NCBI GenBank assembly: GCA_002172355.2
Contig: NHGH02000046.1
Location: 31,055-37,474, forward strand
Source of the DNA: Euryarchaeota archaeon TMED132
Lineage (GTDB): Archaea; Thermoplasmatota; Poseidoniia; Poseidoniales; Poseidoniaceae
Direction of reading: 5' to 3'
DNA: 6,420 nt
Part shown: in pieces, positions 5,527 through 6,420 of the stretch
How positions within the stretch are numbered: the first letter of the stretch is position 1
How the letters are laid out: each line of letters opens with the position of its first letter
The notes under the pieces: model-generated
Database searches by the model: none
Told to the model about the DNA's origin: nothing
The model's input: the letters and a program-made list of their open reading frames with translations, nothing else
Program-made: the position numbers and the translations under genes

Positions 5527-6420
5527 TCAACCAAACAGGCGTTCCTGCCATGATGTTATGATGCCGGTGAAAGCAGAAGCAGCCACAGTCAATGGGCTTG
5601 CAAGGTATAGTTTGCCGGGCCCGGAACGTCCTTGGAAATTTCTGTTAATAGCTGAAACACTAACCTGGTCCGGTGATGTAGAAACACCGGGTCCAGCACC
5701 GATACAAGCGCCACAACCAGGGTCGATTAATTTGACACCAACTCTCTCAAATAACTCATGCCAACCTTCTCTTTCTGCTAATTCCTTGACTATGCCTGAG
5801 CCATATTGGATAAAGAATTCGACGCCATCATGCACTTTAAGTCCAGCATTTTCTGCCGCTTGGCATACTTCAGCATAGTAAGCAATGTCGTCTTCTTTAC
5901 CAGCAGTGCAAGACCCACCATATGCAATATCAATTTTGACATCACCAATTTCAGAGATATATGCCCCATTTGTAGGGTCGCTTGGAATTCCTTTGTCGGG
6001 ATTTCCTGGGTGGGCAACCATCGGTCTGATTTGATCTAAGTCGATAAGGTGAGTTCCACCATCATATACTGCACCATCATCAGGAGATACACTCATTGTT
6101 TTCTGCTGTTCAATGTTTAGGTTGGGTTGCGATTTTTTCATCCAATCATATAATGAATCGTCTGCTTCACAAATACCAGTTCTTCCTGAGCATTCTGTGG
6201 CCATATTGCAGAGGGTTGCTCTTTCATCAATAGATAGGCTGGATAGTCCTACGCCTCCAAATTCCATACTTCTATTCAAAGTCAACTCTTTTCTTGCATG
6301 GTCAGCAAGAATATACAGAATTACATCTTTTGCAGTACATCCATGAGCCAAGGTTCCGGTCAATTCGAATCTAATAGATTCAGGGACTTTTACGAAAGTA
6401 AAACCAGCACTGATTAGATT
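5527..6420 (-). CDS. leuC: 3-isopropylmalate dehydratase large subunit (aconitase superfamily), partial (5' end missing)
   Basis: The large subunit binds the [4Fe-4S] cluster and, with a small LeuD subunit, isomerises 2- to 3-isopropylmalate in leucine synthesis. The last 298 residues are present and the frame is open to the edge, so the true start lies outside; I estimate about 120 residues are missing against an archaeal LeuC of roughly 420. Visible landmarks, numbered from the edge, are FELTGTLAHGCTAKD (18-32), SMEFGGVGLSSLSIDERATLC (51-71), cluster ligand C171 in GGSCTAGKEDD, ligands C236 and C239 in DPGCGACIGAGPG, and the substrate-binding NRNFQGR (259-265) before LASPLTVAASAF. The first cysteine loop reads CTAGK instead of the more usual CTNSR/CTNGR, so a related aconitase-type substrate (for example homoaconitate) is possible. 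No leuD follows; the next gene, 5 bases on, is a membrane protein, so a small-subunit gene must lie elsewhere. Confidence 0.88.
   Translation of the reverse strand, partial: NLISAGFTFVKVPESIRFELTGTLAHGCTAKDVILYILADHARKELTLNRSMEFGGVGLSSLSIDERATLCNMATECSGRTGICEADDSLYDWMKKSQPNLNIEQQKTMSVSPDDGAVYDGGTHLIDLDQIRPMVAHPGNPDKGIPSDPTNGAYISEIGDVKIDIAYGGSCTAGKEDDIAYYAEVCQAAENAGLKVHDGVEFFIQYGSGIVKELAEREGWHELFERVGVKLIDPGCGACIGAGPGVSTSPDQVSVSAINRNFQGRSGPGKLYLASPLTVAASAFTGIITSWQERLFG

Noticed and set aside
5331..5534. Minus-strand frame of 67 codons overlapping the start of the VTT gene
   Set aside because: It is out of frame with and largely inside the well-supported VTT-family gene and resembles nothing.
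6361..6363. TTG at 6363 as a start codon for the LeuC-like gene
   Set aside because: The frame continues upstream to the window edge with family-typical sequence (VPESIRFEL), so the TTG is an internal leucine codon and the gene is truncated by the window.
1..6420. tRNA, rRNA, CRISPR array, insertion sequence or attachment site
   Set aside because: No cloverleaf, regularly spaced repeats, transposase or flanking duplications were seen. The sequence is almost completely filled by minus-strand coding frames.

Overview
The window is a compact, A+T-rich stretch in which every gene I can support lies on the minus strand, so the biological reading order runs from base 6420 down to base 1. It suggests an archaeon. 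It carries both subunits of type IIB DNA topoisomerase VI in the order B then A. Two of the start codons are preceded by strong Shine-Dalgarno sequences, one of them the full GGAGGTGAT that pairs with an archaeal-type 16S 3' end. The B subunit has a C-terminal Ig-like domain, as in Methanosarcina-type euryarchaeal enzymes. The small membrane-anchored, acidic, cysteine-containing ectodomain proteins would fit a planktonic euryarchaeon such as Marine Group II/III (Poseidoniia-like), but that placement is inference; no rRNA or other lineage marker is present.

Layout in transcription order: (1) 6420-5527, the 3' part of an aconitase-superfamily large subunit, best read as 3-isopropylmalate dehydratase LeuC, with its start outside the window. 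(2) 5521-4838, a DedA/TVP38/TMEM64 (VTT-domain) membrane protein. (3) 4845-4711, a 44-codon open frame that starts inside the stop of gene 2 and stops 2 bases before the next gene. (4) 4708-2591, top6B. (5) 2591-1494, top6A, whose ATG overlaps the top6B stop as TGATG. (6) 1448-411, a two-pass membrane protein with a four-cysteine outer domain and a long acidic cytoplasmic tail. (7) 401-1, the start of a second membrane-anchored protein with a four-cysteine outer domain, cut by the window edge.

Most junctions are so tight (8-base overlap, 2 bases, TGATG overlap, 5 and 9 bases) that co-transcription and translational coupling are likely. The only roomier junction (45 bases, between top6A and gene 6) holds a possible TATA-like element. 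The topoisomerase subunits form one A2B2 enzyme that relaxes and decatenates DNA. The flanking genes (leucine pathway, lipid-transport-type membrane protein, surface proteins) have no obvious mechanistic link to it and look like housekeeping genes sharing a transcript.

No mobile elements, CRISPR arrays, tRNA or rRNA genes were recognised, and there is no gene-free stretch longer than 45 bases. The points most worth a second look are the unannotated-looking small ORF before top6B, a PIP-box-like peptide at the very C-terminus of Top6B that overlaps the top6A ribosome binding site, and repeated PFAD motifs in the tail of gene 6.
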